Part shown: piece after piece, positions 1-19,511 of the stretch
How positions within the stretch are numbered: position 1 is the stretch's first letter
How the letters are laid out: every line of letters begins with the position of its first letter
DNA from: Campylorhamphus procurvoides
Taxonomy: Eukaryota > Chordata > Aves > Passeriformes > Dendrocolaptidae
DNA length: 64,000 bases
Assembly: GCA_013396655.1 (NCBI GenBank)
Contig: WBMV01005970.1
Location: forward strand, 154,937 to 218,936
Reading direction: 5' to 3'
Program-made: the position numbers and the translations under genes
The notes under the pieces: model-generated
Database searches by the model: none
Seen by the model: only the letters and a program-made list of their open reading frames with translations
Told to the model about the DNA's origin: nothing

Positions 1-1057
1 CCCAGAGGGGTCACCCGGACCCCAGGAAGGACCTGCCTTCGTGCCATGGCTGATGGGAAGGAGGAGGAGATGCTGGAGAGAGCAGCCCAGGGCTGGAGGC
101 AGGTGGGGATGTGCAGCCTCAGCAGAGGAGGGGGAAGGCAACTGCCCCATCCTGCACTTCTCCGTCTGACCAGCACTGTTTCAGGAAGGGAGGGTTACCT
201 GGGTCTCTACGCTTTGAAGAAGGGAAAAGGGTAACAGCAGGGACTCAAGGCAGAAGGTGGAAGCACCAACAGCTTCCTGAGAGGTCTATGGGCTTCAGGA
301 GCAGCCACACAAGCTCCTCAGGGCATTTTTCTCTATGCCTGCCTATTTCACTATGGCACTACAAACAGTCCATGCCGCTTCTCCCCTTCCAAATAAAGAA
401 AGGAAAGAAAAGACCCTCTGGCCTGAGTCCTGACTCTCCATCCAGTGAGGAGTCAAGTGGGGAGGCACAAGCCTCCTTCAGGGGCTCAGGGGGAATGGGA
501 CTGAAAAATACCTTTGAAGCTCAGCTCTGAACATCTCAGAGCAAAAACAGAGACTCCAGGGAGCCCAAAGTGGGGAAACCCTGGGCCTAAAGAGCTGCAG
601 ATAAAAAGAAGTGCCCCTGCAAAAAGGGGGTTGTGTTCACAGTATGAGCTGCAGCGCCTGGAAACAAGGTGGGACAGGGCCCCAGGCAGGCAGGGACACA
701 GGCTGGAGACTTCAGCAGCTTCATCCACGGCTGGGAGTCCAGCCTGGCTGTGGATACACCAAAATCCTGCTCCTTTCAGCCCTTGCCCCATGCAGCCAGC
801 AGTCAGTCAGTCCTCAAACTAGTTATGGCTTTTCAGCATTAGGAGGCAGCCCCAAAGGGGTGCAAGGTAGGGCTGGCTCAGGCCTGCACCCCACCTCATC
901 CCCAGCATTGAGCAGGACCCCAAATGTACCATCCCCGAGGATGAAGCTGTGCCCAGGGTCTGCCCCATCCCTGCCATCTCCCGTGGGCTGCTGAGGACCC
1001 ACCCCATGGAAACCATCACCATCGGCGCCTCTCCCAGCCCTGTCCCCGCGGGCAGGG
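1..1057 (-). other. RHBDF2: RHBDF2 3' UTR and flank
   Basis: Sequence downstream of the RHBDF2 stop. I found no TTTATT or TTTAAT on the plus strand (AATAAA or ATTAAA on the minus strand), so the polyadenylation site is non-canonical or lies beyond position 1. A plus-strand AATAAA is at 392-397; it could serve a convergent plus-strand gene (AANAT in human), but I recognise no coding sequence for one. Confidence 0.55.
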
Positions 1058-8210
<7,153 letters not shown>

Positions 8211-8219
8211 CTTGGCAGG

Positions 8220-9570
8220 CTGGGAGGGTGCAGGGAGTCAGTGAGACAGGAAGAAATATCCCCCCAGGAGCTTGCAAGTGGGAAAAGGCTGGATCCCAGG
8301 AGAAACTGGGATGTCACTAGGCTCAGACCTCTGTGTCACTGGCTGTGCTGGTGAGACCTTGCCACTATCAGTCCAGCTGATGCAGGCCCAAAACCCATGT
8401 TTCATCCCTGAATTTGGGTGGACAGGAAGGCTCCCATCACCCACTCACTCCCAGTTCCCCCAGGGCTACCAGCACTATCCTTTCACCTGCTGGAATGGCA
8501 GGAATGACCACGTCAGAGCAACCCCATCATCCTGGCACATGCCTGTCTGACCAATCTGGCACATGTGTGGGAGACACGGGGGATCCCTGCAAGCCCTGAC
8601 CAGGCCCATGGCACATGGCTACAGCTCTCAGACATGGGGGCACTGCCTCCCCCTTCTTGGACTGGCACAGTAAGGGAGCTGAGGAGGGATCGCAGACACT
8701 CCTGGGGGTTCTGCAAAGAGGGAGGGGACACACAAAGCCTGAAAACACTCAATCCACATCCTCAGATACACCACAGCTCCCACATGGACCCACCATGTGT
8801 TTGGGGGCCTCACTGGAGGGGAGATGCAGGACATTCCCCTCCAGCACGTGCATACACACGCCAGGCTGGGAGACCGAATCCTCCCTGGCACCACGTGCAA
8901 GGATGGGGAAGCTTAGCAGCCATGAGGTGGTTAATTCCTTAAGCAATCCCCTCCCGAGGGTCCCTTCAGCCAGCTCTGCTAGGCAGGACTTCGCAGCGAA
9001 AGTAATTCCATCCGAGCATAAGAGAGCAAGTCCTAGATCCTATTAGGGACTACAGAGGCAATCAAAGGGAGGTACAGCCTCCTCTGACCAATTCCTGTCC
9101 CACTTGACCATGTGCCAGTGCACAGGGGACTCACACAGGTCTTGTGTCACCTGCCTTGTTTGCCCACTGCCACTGCCTGCAAAATGCCAGCTTGATCCAC
9201 AGACCTGGCTCTTCTTGCAGCCCAGGTTCCCAATAATCAGCCTCCTATGGCTCCACTCTCTTGAACACCACCATCCACTTAGACCCCACCACCAGCAAAG
9301 CCTGGCTTTAGGAGTGTGGGGTGCCTGTGGGATCAGTTCCATGGGAATGTGGGAATCCAGAACCAGCTCCCTGGGGACAGGGGAGCCTGGAGCCAGTGGC
9401 ACCAGTGGGAATTGCTGCCCTCCATCAGCTTCTGGACCAGGTGTTGGCCTGCTGTTCCTGCATTAAAAAGGGTGCTGGGCTCCCTCTCCAGCACCAAAGC
9501 TGGGAGCAACCAGATCACAAATTTCTCCTGGGGGCTCAGCCAGGGCTGGTCTCCACCAGGGTCTCCTTAC
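8220..9570 (-). other. RHBDF2 5' intron
   Basis: Between the putative non-coding exon and the start-codon exon. I see no other exon, repeat family or RNA gene here. Confidence 0.6.
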
Positions 9571-9694
9571 CTCATAAGAGTGGCAGGGATGCTGTGCAGT
9601 GTGTCTTGATGGCAAACACCCAGGGCAGCCTTCCTCTTCCTCCGTCCTTCACGCACAACAGCCCTGGGACACAGCTGAGTTCCTCCTGCCTTGC
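9571..9694 (-). other. RHBDF2: Probable non-coding 5' UTR exon of RHBDF2
   Basis: A 124-bp minus-strand segment is bounded by a strong acceptor (ctctctccccacag, ending 9695) and a strong donor (ATGAG|gtaaggag). It lies 1.35 kb upstream of the start-codon exon, which itself begins with an acceptor. The segment has no recognisable peptide in frame with the iRhom2 start. Its final bases contain an ATG out of frame with the main start. Inferred from splice signals only. Confidence 0.5.
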
Positions 9695-12600
9695 CTGTGG
9701 GGAGAGAGGCTGCAATGAAAAGCCACGCATGGGAAAGCAAGAAAGGGCTGCAGGAGCACCCCAGGAGAGGGAGAGCTGAGCTCAGTGCTCCCTGGATGCT
9801 GGGGACAGGGCTGCAGGTGGCTGGACACCACAGACATGGATCAGCCACTGGCACAGAGTGGCAGGATTAGGAAAAGCCCCCATTTACAGCCATGCAGCTC
9901 ACTCTGTGGCAGGGAACTGCATGGGGCAGGCAGGGAGCTTTCCCCTGCTGGTGCCATGCAAAGCTCTTGGGCAGCAAGACACTCAGGAAGAGTGGCCATG
10001 GAATGTGAGTGCCTCGATGGGTATTTCATAACAGACAAACTGGGAGAATGCCAGTCCCAGCAAGCAAAACTTTCTTTCCCACTGGTGAGCTGGAAATGCT
10101 GTTTGTTTTCCTCCCAGGGCAGCCAGCAATGAGATACCAGCTGCTCCAGAGAGCTGGGGTCAGATAAATCTCTGGGGATGCCTTTATGCTCCTCCAGCTC
10201 TGGGGAATGGCTCTCAGTGGTCAGAGCTGGCACAGCCAGAAGCACAAAAATCAGAGCCAAAGTCTTACACAGCCCCACTCTTACACCCCTACCCAAAAAT
10301 CCCATCCCCAATCGCTCCCATCACGCCCCAGACAGCCCTTGGCAACCCGTGCTTCCCTGCAAAGCAGGTCTGTGGCTCACTTAAAACCCCAGCCTTGCTC
10401 CCCACCAGCTCCCCAGGCAGCAGGTGGAGGGAGGGAGGGACAGTCCTGGCATGCCCCGAGGTGACACAGCTCCCGGGGGAGCTGGCACAGCCCAGTGGGC
10501 ACCTGCCACCTGGTCACGCGGCACGGCCAGAGCGGCTTTCACGGCTCTGCATTAGTGCAATGCTTGGCATGGAGGGAGAAGGGGGGAGGGCAGCAGCCCA
10601 CGAGGGATCAAGTCTGCTTTTCCACACAGGCTGGGGGCAGCAGCCACCCGCCACCACAAACACAGACTCTGAGCCACAAGAAGCCTTACCCTGTGCCAGG
10701 CAGAGAAATCCCTCGGGGATGGTGGTGGGAAGGTGTTTTTCCAGCTCCCCACGTGGTCGGTGCTGGCACCCAACCCCTCCAGAGCTGGCATGCTCAGCAT
10801 GAGAACAGACCAGCCGGTGCCTCCATCCACAAGCTTGGCTCTCTGAATTCCTACAGCCCTGGGTCCCCGTCACCCTCCCAGCCCCAGGACGGAGGGCTAT
10901 GCCATCAGGAACACAGGTCCCTGCCTGGCAGACCTGGCACCAGCAGCCCCATCGCAGGGCACAGCACAGATGTGGGTCCCCAGGGAGCCTCAGCCCAATC
11001 CCTGGTGATAGCTCTGTCCTGGGGACAGAAAAGGGAAGTGAGAGGCGACGTGCTGAGCTGACACAGTGTGGGGGATGGCTGAGTGAACACGCTCACAAGG
11101 GACAAGGCGGGTGACAGCAGCAGGGGGTGACAGACATGGGACTCTGCACCCAAAAGCACATCCTGAGCTTGGTAGGATCTGTGTTTTGGCCTGGAAAAAG
11201 GGTTCTGGGGCAGCACAGTGTCAGCTCAGGCTGGAAAAGATCTCCACGCGCTGTGGATGCTGCCATTAACCTGCAGGAAGTGATACATGGGCAGAGGGTG
11301 GAGGGGGGTCACCTGGTCTGGTCAGCAAGAAGAAATCCTCCACCAAGACCATCTTCCCTCCCACAGCTCTTGCCCACTGAAGCTCACCAAAGCCTGACAT
11401 CCAGCCACGATGGACACAGCCCATGCTCCAGCAGCAGCACAGTGGTGAAGCTCCCTGCCCTCCCAAGAGGGCAGGTGTGTTGGGGTCACTGGGAAGCAAC
11501 TGGCATGAGGTTTTAGTCTTCACCCAGGCAAGGCATGAGGAAGGTGACCAAGGTTGGCTCCCAGCCCCAGGGTGAATCACAGCAAGTGCTGACCCAAGGA
11601 AGCACACCCAAGGAAGAAAGTGATGGAAAAAGTGATGTGGCCCATACAAGGCATCACTGAAGGACACACCAGGCCAGTCCAAGCAACACAGAAGGACCAT
11701 CAGCAAAGCCAGGTTAACAGAACTGGGACAATGAAGCACAACCCTTGTATGCGACACTGGAGACAACCCTTCAGAGCAGCCCTGGTCAGAGGGGGATGTA
11801 TGCACAGGGTTTATGGATGCTTGGAGAAGGATCTGGATCTCTCTCTGAGCCTGTTGGCGTGGGAGGAAGTAACATTACAGTGCTGGAATAATAGTGCATC
11901 AGGCTGGTGCAATTAAGCTGGAGGAGAAAGCAGCTCTGAGCCACCCAAGGGTGCAGGGCTGGGAGTGGGACTCCCCACAAGCACCCATCACACCCATCAC
12001 CCAGAGCATGACAAGCCCCTGCTCTTCCTTCTCCATCTCTGTAGGGGAGTGAGAAAAGGGTCAGCAACACCACAGAGCCCCCAGACACCCCTGCAGCCTC
12101 CAGTGCTGCTGGCACCCAAGAATCCATCAGGCAGAGCTGCTGCTGCCGCCCATAAATGATTCACAAGCAAGTTAAAGACCTTTCTCAAGGCTGGAGCTGC
12201 TTTAAAAGGTGCTCCCAGTTATTAAGAGCTCTGCATAGGAAACTCAATAGGTGCAATTGCTCTGAGCATCGAGCCCCCATGGACTCACACCCGAATAGAG
12301 GCTGCCCAGCACCTTCCCCCATTCTGCTCCTTTTTAAAAAGCTTTGTACCGTTTTCCAGTCTCAAGTTTTAGATATGGAGAGCAGCAGCCTAGAACAAAC
12401 AGCTCTTGAAGAAATATTGTTGGGGAAAAAAAGGATAAATACTCCATCTTTTCCCCATGCATTCTGGCCATGTTGCAATGGACCCGGTCAGCAAAAGACA
12501 CAGGGTTTCACTGAGTCTTGAGAGAGGCCCTCTGTGCTTCACAGGGTGTTTTAAGCTGCCTTCTCCCTCACCAGGGAGCCACATGGTCAGCATGGACACC

Positions 12601-15600
12601 CACAGGGGCTTAAACCCCCACCTCCATGATGGCTGGGGTAGGAAGATGGAGCACGGAATGCCCAGTGGGTGCTGGGATCCCATCCAGTGCCCGAGGTGTG
12701 CAGGCAGCCAGCACACACCTCGCCCACGCTGCCATTAGAACATCCTCTCCCATTTTTCCGCGTCGGGCAGGACATTGGGCAATGGCAGCAGGTTTGCTGA
12801 GCCAGGCCGAGCCGGGAGCACGGCACACCCCGGGAGGAAGGGAAGAAAGTGGCTGGGGAGATAGAGCGTGGAGGCCGGGGGGACTGCACTGGACCTGCTG
12901 ATAAAGGCAGAGCCCTGCACATGGATAGGGAAACGGGGGCCAGGGAGGGAGCACAGCTGCTCACACCATTGCACACAGCAGCCAGGCACTGGGCTTCCCT
13001 GCTGGGAGGGCTGGAGGTTGGGAGTGTGATCCTGAATTCTCTGGCAGTCCTGGGTGACACCACTGGTACTGGCATGGAGAGGGAAGGGTTTTCCTGCAAT
13101 GTCTGGGAGCAGGTGGAAAGAGCCATGTGGAGGGTTTCCCACATTCTAGCCACAGCCCATTTTCCACGCTCATTAATTCTCACCAGTGCAACAATCCCCC
13201 ACCCACGCCAGCTGAGCTAGTGCTGGCACCCAAAGGCTCCCCAGCCCACAGCCCTGGTGAGCTGGGGTCCCTCTGTGCCACTGGCCACTCCACACCTGCC
13301 CACTCCCCTTTCCAGGGGGTCCACACACCCTCAGGGCAGAACAACCAGAACAGGCAGCACTGCACGAACCCACCCCCTGCTTCCCACAGTGGGGATGCAC
13401 CATTGGGGTGGTGGGTGCTGCTGGAGGGGCTGTGGCTGTGCAAGGGGACCCTCCCTCCAGCCCACCAGTCCTTTCCTCAGGCAGGAGCCCAAGCCAAGTG
13501 AGGAACATGCACATGGAGGTTTTGACCCACCCCAACGACTTCGGGAAGAGCAAAGGGCAAAAGTCTCCACCAGCAGTGAGGGAAGTGCAGTGGCTCCACC
13601 AGTGAATGTGCAGAGGGGTCAGCTGCTCCACAGCAGCACTGCAGGCAGGGTCACAGCACCGTCCAGACCCAAGGAGAGCTTTCCCAGGACCTGCACAGAT
13701 ACCCCAGCCTACCAGGATTGATTTAATTTGGTTTTATCTAAGAACTGATTAATTACTCAGAACTCCTCAGATTCCTCATTAGCTTGGCTTAAACACAGAG
13801 TGCACAGGCACGATGCTGCAAGTGCTTGAGCCCCAGCTGTGCTCTCTGGAAGGGGCTGAGGGGTCCCAGGTCGGTATTTACCCAAGGCAAGGGGTGCCTG
13901 CAGGCCATCTGCCAGCCACCCCCACACTGCAGGACATTACTGAGTTCATTTTCACTTCCCTTCTTAAAGCAAAATATTTGGTGTGAAAGGACAAGAGGGA
14001 TGGGGGAGATATTTCCTACAGTTCTTATGCAAAACACTCATTTCATCGCAGCTATTTGTGCTCAGACTTCCCTGGTCCCCCATTCCTGTTTTGGAGCACA
14101 CCAAGCTACCTGGAATAGCATCAGGCTGGCAAAAATGCCCCTTCTTTGCAGTGTCCCCTCTCTGTGGGCTTTGAGAATCCCCACGCTTCGTGGGATGCAG
14201 CAGTGGGAGGTGATGCTTAGCCCTGCACAGGAATTCGGCTCATCCCAGGGACAAGATGATCCCTGGGCTGGGACAAGCCCCCTTGGCTGCAGCTCCCTAT
14301 CTGTGGGAACAGACTCCTTATCTCAACGCAGCCATTTCAAGGCTTGGACAATGTGCTGCTCTCCTCACTGGCCCCCGTGCAAAGGGGAAGCCCTGGGTGG
14401 ACACCAGCAGCCTCCTTCGTTCCCCTTCCAGGGCCAGCAGCTCCCTGAGGAGTGGGAGAAAGGACCTTGAGGTGTCCCTCTGTGCTGTGGATGAAGGTGG
14501 CATCTCTGCTGGCAGTGGGCTGCCCCCCAGACACCCCATTCAGCCTCTGTGCTCCCCTGGCCCCAGGACAGCCAGAAGAGGCTGCTCCTGCCCATTCCTC
14601 CCTCCTCCCAACCACCAGCAGCAGAACCTGGGTGGGTCACTCAGCTTCCTTCCTTTCACTCCTGACTGCCACGAGGCCAGAAGCACCCAGGTCCTCGCCC
14701 TTCAAAGGAAAGCCCAGCTAGGAAGAAGCTCATTCCCATCTGACACAGCCTGGCACGGGGAATCCCACGCTCACCAGCACCTATGAAATGTGATGCTCTC
14801 CCCATCACAGCATCCCCGTGGACCTGTGCCAGCAACGCACTTTGCAGCCTCTCAGCTGCCAAGAGCTGTCAAAGGGGTCTCCCCCATCATCCTCATCCTC
14901 CTCCTGCCTGCCGTCCCATCCCACCCCTGGAATGCTACACCCACAGGGAAGCCACACAGCTCAGTGCAGGGGCTGGAGATGCTGATTTCCAAGGAGCCAC
15001 CTCCATGTGCTCCCCCAGGAGCACTTGGACTGGCTGCAACCATGTGCATGAGCTGACTTCACCCTGCTTATGGCATCACCTGTGGAAAAACCTTATGGCC
15101 CCAGCAAGACTTCCCTGCTTACACCACAGAGGAGCTGAGCAGCAGGCAGGACACACCAAGGCAGGGTGTCAGGGATTTGCCCACGCTGCCTGTGAGCACG
15201 GCGTGCAGCCTTCGGGCTCACACCTAAGGGGAGGTCACTCCCAGCCCTGCCCTGGCATTCCTGTAGGCCAGTAAATAACAGGGATAACTACATCAAACCC
15301 CAGCACAAGCTGCAGCATGACACTTAGGGAGTGAAGCCATCCCCCTGACATGGGAGGGGGGCACTGGCATACTGGGTATCTCAGGGGGCACCAGCCACAT
15401 CTCCTCTACCCCCAATGGGTCCATCAGACCAGAGGAATACACCAGGAATTATTATTTTAAAGCAATAAATAAATAAATAAGCCACAAATTGACATGCTAG
15501 AAGAGAGGTCCCCATTGCCCTGGAAGCTGCAGTAGGCCAAAAAGGAGCCTGTGGATGGGAGGGATGGTCCTGTGGGATGGCTGTGGAGGGCAGGAGCATC

Positions 15601-18600
15601 CCAATGAGGAGTGACCACACACCACCCATCTGAGCAGGACCCCACAGGACTGGACACACAGCACAGTGACCATGTGCCCTCCAACACTGGTGGATTTCTT
15701 CCTCCTATCCAAGGGCAGCAGGCTGGGAAAAGCCAAGGAGCATCTCTGGGCACTGCCCTGCTCCCTCCCTGCCCCATGTGCCACTGCAGCCTCCAGCACC
15801 ACAGCATCGAGCGAGTCAGTCTGCACCCTTGCTCCCCACTTTTGGGGTATGGCCACAGCATCAGCCCTGCTCTGGTGGCTGCACAAACCCCCCACCCGAG
15901 GTGACAAAGCAGTGGTTTCACAGGACACCTTTGCGCTTTATGACTCATTTGTGGCATTTCAGAAGTGGGGAAACTGAGGCACCACAACACAGCAAGACTC
16001 CCTGCCTTCCCACTCCACTGCTGCACCACAGTTCCTTCTCCATCAAAGTCCACACAGTTCCCCCAGATTTAAGTACCTGGAGGACAAGGGTGGAGGGGGA
16101 AGCTCTCACATGCAAACCCCATAAATACTCGATTTCCATAAAGGGTGCAGGCTGCTCCCCTGCCCTCCCAGAGCAGTTATTTGGAGGTTGCTCCTGCCCT
16201 ATGCTCAGCTAACAAGACCAGCACCTCACAAAGCTGGTCCTCAGGGTGCAGGTCCCTAAGGATGATGGGGACACAGAGATCTTGTGTGGTGGGCAAGCAG
16301 AGGGCAGGGTTGGTTTGGGGCCACCCAGCACACGGCCATTCTCAAGGCATCCTCCCTGGGTCCATTCTCCACCCTAAACGCCTCATTAAGAGAGCAATCA
16401 CCAAACAACTGCTTTTTTGTTGCCTTTTTTTTTTTTTTTTTTAAGAAAGAAGGATTAAGTGAGAAAAAGGGGTACCAGTGCCAAGGGTTTCTTCCATATC
16501 CGCCAGCACACACACAGCTTTCCATGCTCACTTGGAGGCCAGGAAATGACCATAACTCAAAGCACCACATGCTCCCAAATGCCCACAACTCCTGGATCGT
16601 TGTAATTAATAGGGACTGTGCCCATCCCCACTGGGGGCTTGTCACATTACCAGTCACCTCACAGCCAGGCAGAACAGTGGGAACCAGAAGTCATTAGACA
16701 AAACGCTCCTCGAGAGGAGGAGAGTTCACGATCCCATTATTTGTGGGCTCACAGAAATTTGAGTAATTAATTTTCAGCCTTCACTAGTTGACTCCTTCAA
16801 TACCAAGCCCCTGACAGCACCGAGGCTATGCTTGCTCCTCTGGGCTCAGGTCCCTGCAGGGCTCCCAGTGCCCATAGGAAATGCTTCCTGAGCCCCGTGT
16901 CAGTCTGGACAGCTCTGCAACCCTCCCTGCCAGCTGCTTTGCCATCACCTGTCCCCTATTTTCTCTGGCAACAGCAATGTTCTGACTCTTGGCTCATCTC
17001 TGGGGCTGTTTTCAGATTGAGAGCAACCTAAGGGAAGGAATAAGGATGTACTTGGGGGGTGCCTCAGCTTCGGTGTCACACTTAAATGGGAGCAGTATCC
17101 AAGAACAAAACACAGACCCAGGGACAGCCACGTGCTTGTCTTTCAGCCCAGCCAAACACGACCCAATTTCCCCAGGTCCCACAGCACACCCCAAGGAGTG
17201 CAGCCCACCAAGGAGGGACAACGCAGCCAGCCCCTTCCCCACTGGATTCATGCCCCCATGCTTTGCATCCCCAGCCCCTGAGCTGCTCTCCCAGCACCCA
17301 GAGGCATCTATTGTTCCTGCTGCCAGCATCCCTGCTCTGGCAACACACACCTCTGAGAGCAACACCAGCCTCATAGAATTTAAACCAGGGCTCTGCTTCG
17401 GTGTCAAACACCACTCTGTGGTTTACCCTTTCTCACTCCAGGGCTCGCAGCACCTCCAGGTGCACCAGTGCAGCTGCAGCAGTGCCACAGAACCCTCCCC
17501 ACTGGGAAAGCAGTAGCTGGTCACCTGCTTTCCAGCAAACAGGAGCAGGGCAGGCAGAAGCCGCCCTCCAAATGAGCAAGCAGCAAAAGGTGTGTATCAC
17601 TCCATTAATTGCAAAGGAGCCAGGAGAGGCAGGGCCTGGGCGCAGCAGCTGAGGAGCCCAGGGAGCCACATGTGAAGCCACTGGTGACTGGGGTAGCAAA
17701 GGCAGCTCTGGTTTGTCCCAGACTCAGTTGCAGTTGAACCTTCCAATTCCTTTTGGAGGTGGGACAATTCCAAGCTGGTTTTTTCCCACCTGGGAAAAAA
17801 GCCGGGGCCAAAGGATGCTCCTTCAGAGGGCACAAAGGAGTGAGCCAAGTGGGCAGCATTTCCCTGCTCAGGACATCCACAGGACTGCGGTGGGGTGCAC
17901 TCCCCAGCCCTCCAGCTGACCAGGACAGTGGCAATATGATGAGTTCACCCTGGAAAACCCCAGGAGTGACCATCCAGGGACTGGGATCACGGAGGCAGGG
18001 GAATATCCTGGCTCCCTGCAGCAAGAAGGATGACGCCACACTGGGGAAGAAGGCGGACACTTCCTCTTGCCCAGGGACCCAGCAGTGGCAATGCAGCCTC
18101 TCAGGCCCCTTTCTCCCCATGGAACAGGGGCATGGGGAGCTGGCCGAGAGCTGCAGGGTCTCAGACCACAGCGGGCACCTCAGTCCAGCCGTGGGAAAGC
18201 CTGGAAGAACAGCCTGTGACCCACCCTGCTGGCCTAGCAGGGCAGGATGGGGTAGAGCTCAGCCTCACCCCTCTGTCCCAAACCTGGAGGGCCAACAGCA
18301 AAAATCCAGCTGGTTAAAACATCCACACAGGGCATGTCCCTGTGCTCCGGGCGGGATGCACGCATGGATGGAGGATACCCTGGCTCCTCCTGCTCCTGGA
18401 AGAAGGGTTTTGTTCTCCTGCGAGGGGCTGGGTGGCAGCACTCGCCACTCCAAGGCAGCACGTGTGAGCATCCCAGAGCCTTTAAACAAACCTCAAACCA
18501 GCTACAACAACAAAGCCCCGGCGGCAGGGGGGATGCTCGGGGCCAGGGACCCCGCAGGGCCCCCTGCCCTGCCCACCGACCGTCGGGGCTGCTGCGGCTC

Positions 18601-18736
18601 CTCCTGGCGAGGGGGGAAAACCAGAAAACACAAACAAAACCTCACACCCACCTGGTTATTGGGGCGACAGAAAGTGGGTTAGGGCTTTGCTCCCTGGGGT
18701 TTGGGGCAGGGCTTTCCCTCCGGCCGGGTCACTCAC
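9695..18736 (-). other. RHBDF2 first intron (9 kb)
   Basis: GC-rich non-coding sequence with no recognisable coding exon; long open frames here are low-complexity and unconserved-looking. It contains an AT-rich patch at about 13,710-13,790 rich in TAAT cores, a short AAAT microsatellite at 15,464-15,480 and a poly-T tract near 16,425-16,442. Further alternative 5' exons cannot be excluded. Confidence 0.5.
15464..15480. repeat. (AAAT)n microsatellite
   Basis: Four tandem AATA units in the RHBDF2 first intron. Confidence 0.85.
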
Positions 18737-19110
18737 CCACTTCCCCTGTGATGGACGGGAGGAGGAGGAGGAGGAGAAGGAGGAGGAAGGGCTCGGCCCT
18801 CGCCATCCGTCCGGAGGGGTTGGGCAGGGAGAGGGGCACGGTCAGAGCCGGGCAGGGGGCCCAGANNNNNNNNNNNNNNNNNNNNNNNNNNNNNNNNNNN
18901 NNGCCCCACGGGGCCGGGCAGGAGGAGGAGGAGGAGGAGGAAGCTGGCGGGACGCGGCGGGCACAAAGCGGCGACAAACCGGGCGGACACGACACGAGGC
19001 ACCGGGACCCCCCAGCCCACCCTGCCCTGCTGCCCCCCAGACCCCGCTCACCTCGGCCCGGAGCCGCTCCTGGCCCCAGTCCCGGTCCCGGTCNTGTGCC
19101 CGGTACCCAC
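18700..19110 (-). promoter_or_regulatory. RHBDF2: CpG-rich block, probable RHBDF2 promoter and first exon
   Basis: CpG density rises sharply against the CpG-poor surroundings. On the minus strand a consensus donor (GTGG|gtgagt, exon end at 18,737) could close a 5' non-coding first exon that would splice to 9694 or 8219. The block is broken by 37 Ns (18,866-18,902) and one N at 19,094, and contains GGA/TCC trinucleotide runs at about 18,762-18,796 and 18,921-18,942. Placement of the transcription start is inference. Confidence 0.5.
18866..18902. other. Assembly gap, 37 N
   Basis: A run of N within the GC-rich block. A short, odd length suggests a real estimate of missing bases, not a standard filler. 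Confidence 0.99.
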
Positions 19111-19209
19111 GCGTGGGGGTCCCGTGGTACTGGGCATTGGGGTGGGGTCTGTGTACCAGCCCCACGCGTAGGGGCACCAGGCACCCGGAGCTGTGAACCC
19201 ACACCACTC

Positions 19210-19511
19210 GGACTGCCACTATCAGGACTGGCCACTACTAGCATCAGGATCTGTTAGGACTGGGCACTGTCGGGACTGGGCACTATAAGGACCAGTCACC
19301 ATCAGGACCAGTCACCATTAGGACCGGCCACCATTAGGACCAGTCAGTGCTAGGACTGGTCAGTATTAGGACTAGATAGTGCTAGGGCTGGTCACCATTA
19401 GGACTGGTCACCACTAGGATTTGTCACTATTAAGACTAGGTGCCATTAGGACTTGTCACTATTAGGACCAGCCACTCTTAGGGCTGGCCATTCTTAGGTT
19501 TGGTTACCATC
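19210..19511. repeat. Minisatellite, 16-bp unit, about 18 copies
   Basis: Tandem imperfect copies of AGGACTGGTCACCATT. From about 19,280 onward the register is strictly 16 bp, with substitutions such as CCAGTCAC and CTGGTCAG. The first copies are less regular, with a short length change near 19,240. It lies just upstream of the RHBDF2 CpG-rich block. Confidence 0.93.

Noticed and set aside
1..400. AANAT 3' end upstream of the plus-strand AATAAA at 392
   Set aside because: AANAT is the human neighbour, but no acetyltransferase sequence is encoded here and one hexamer is not enough to call it.
18334..19257. 307-codon plus-strand frame across the CpG-rich block
   Set aside because: It runs through Ns, a GGA repeat and the minisatellite. 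The composition is that of GC-rich non-coding DNA and no domain is visible.
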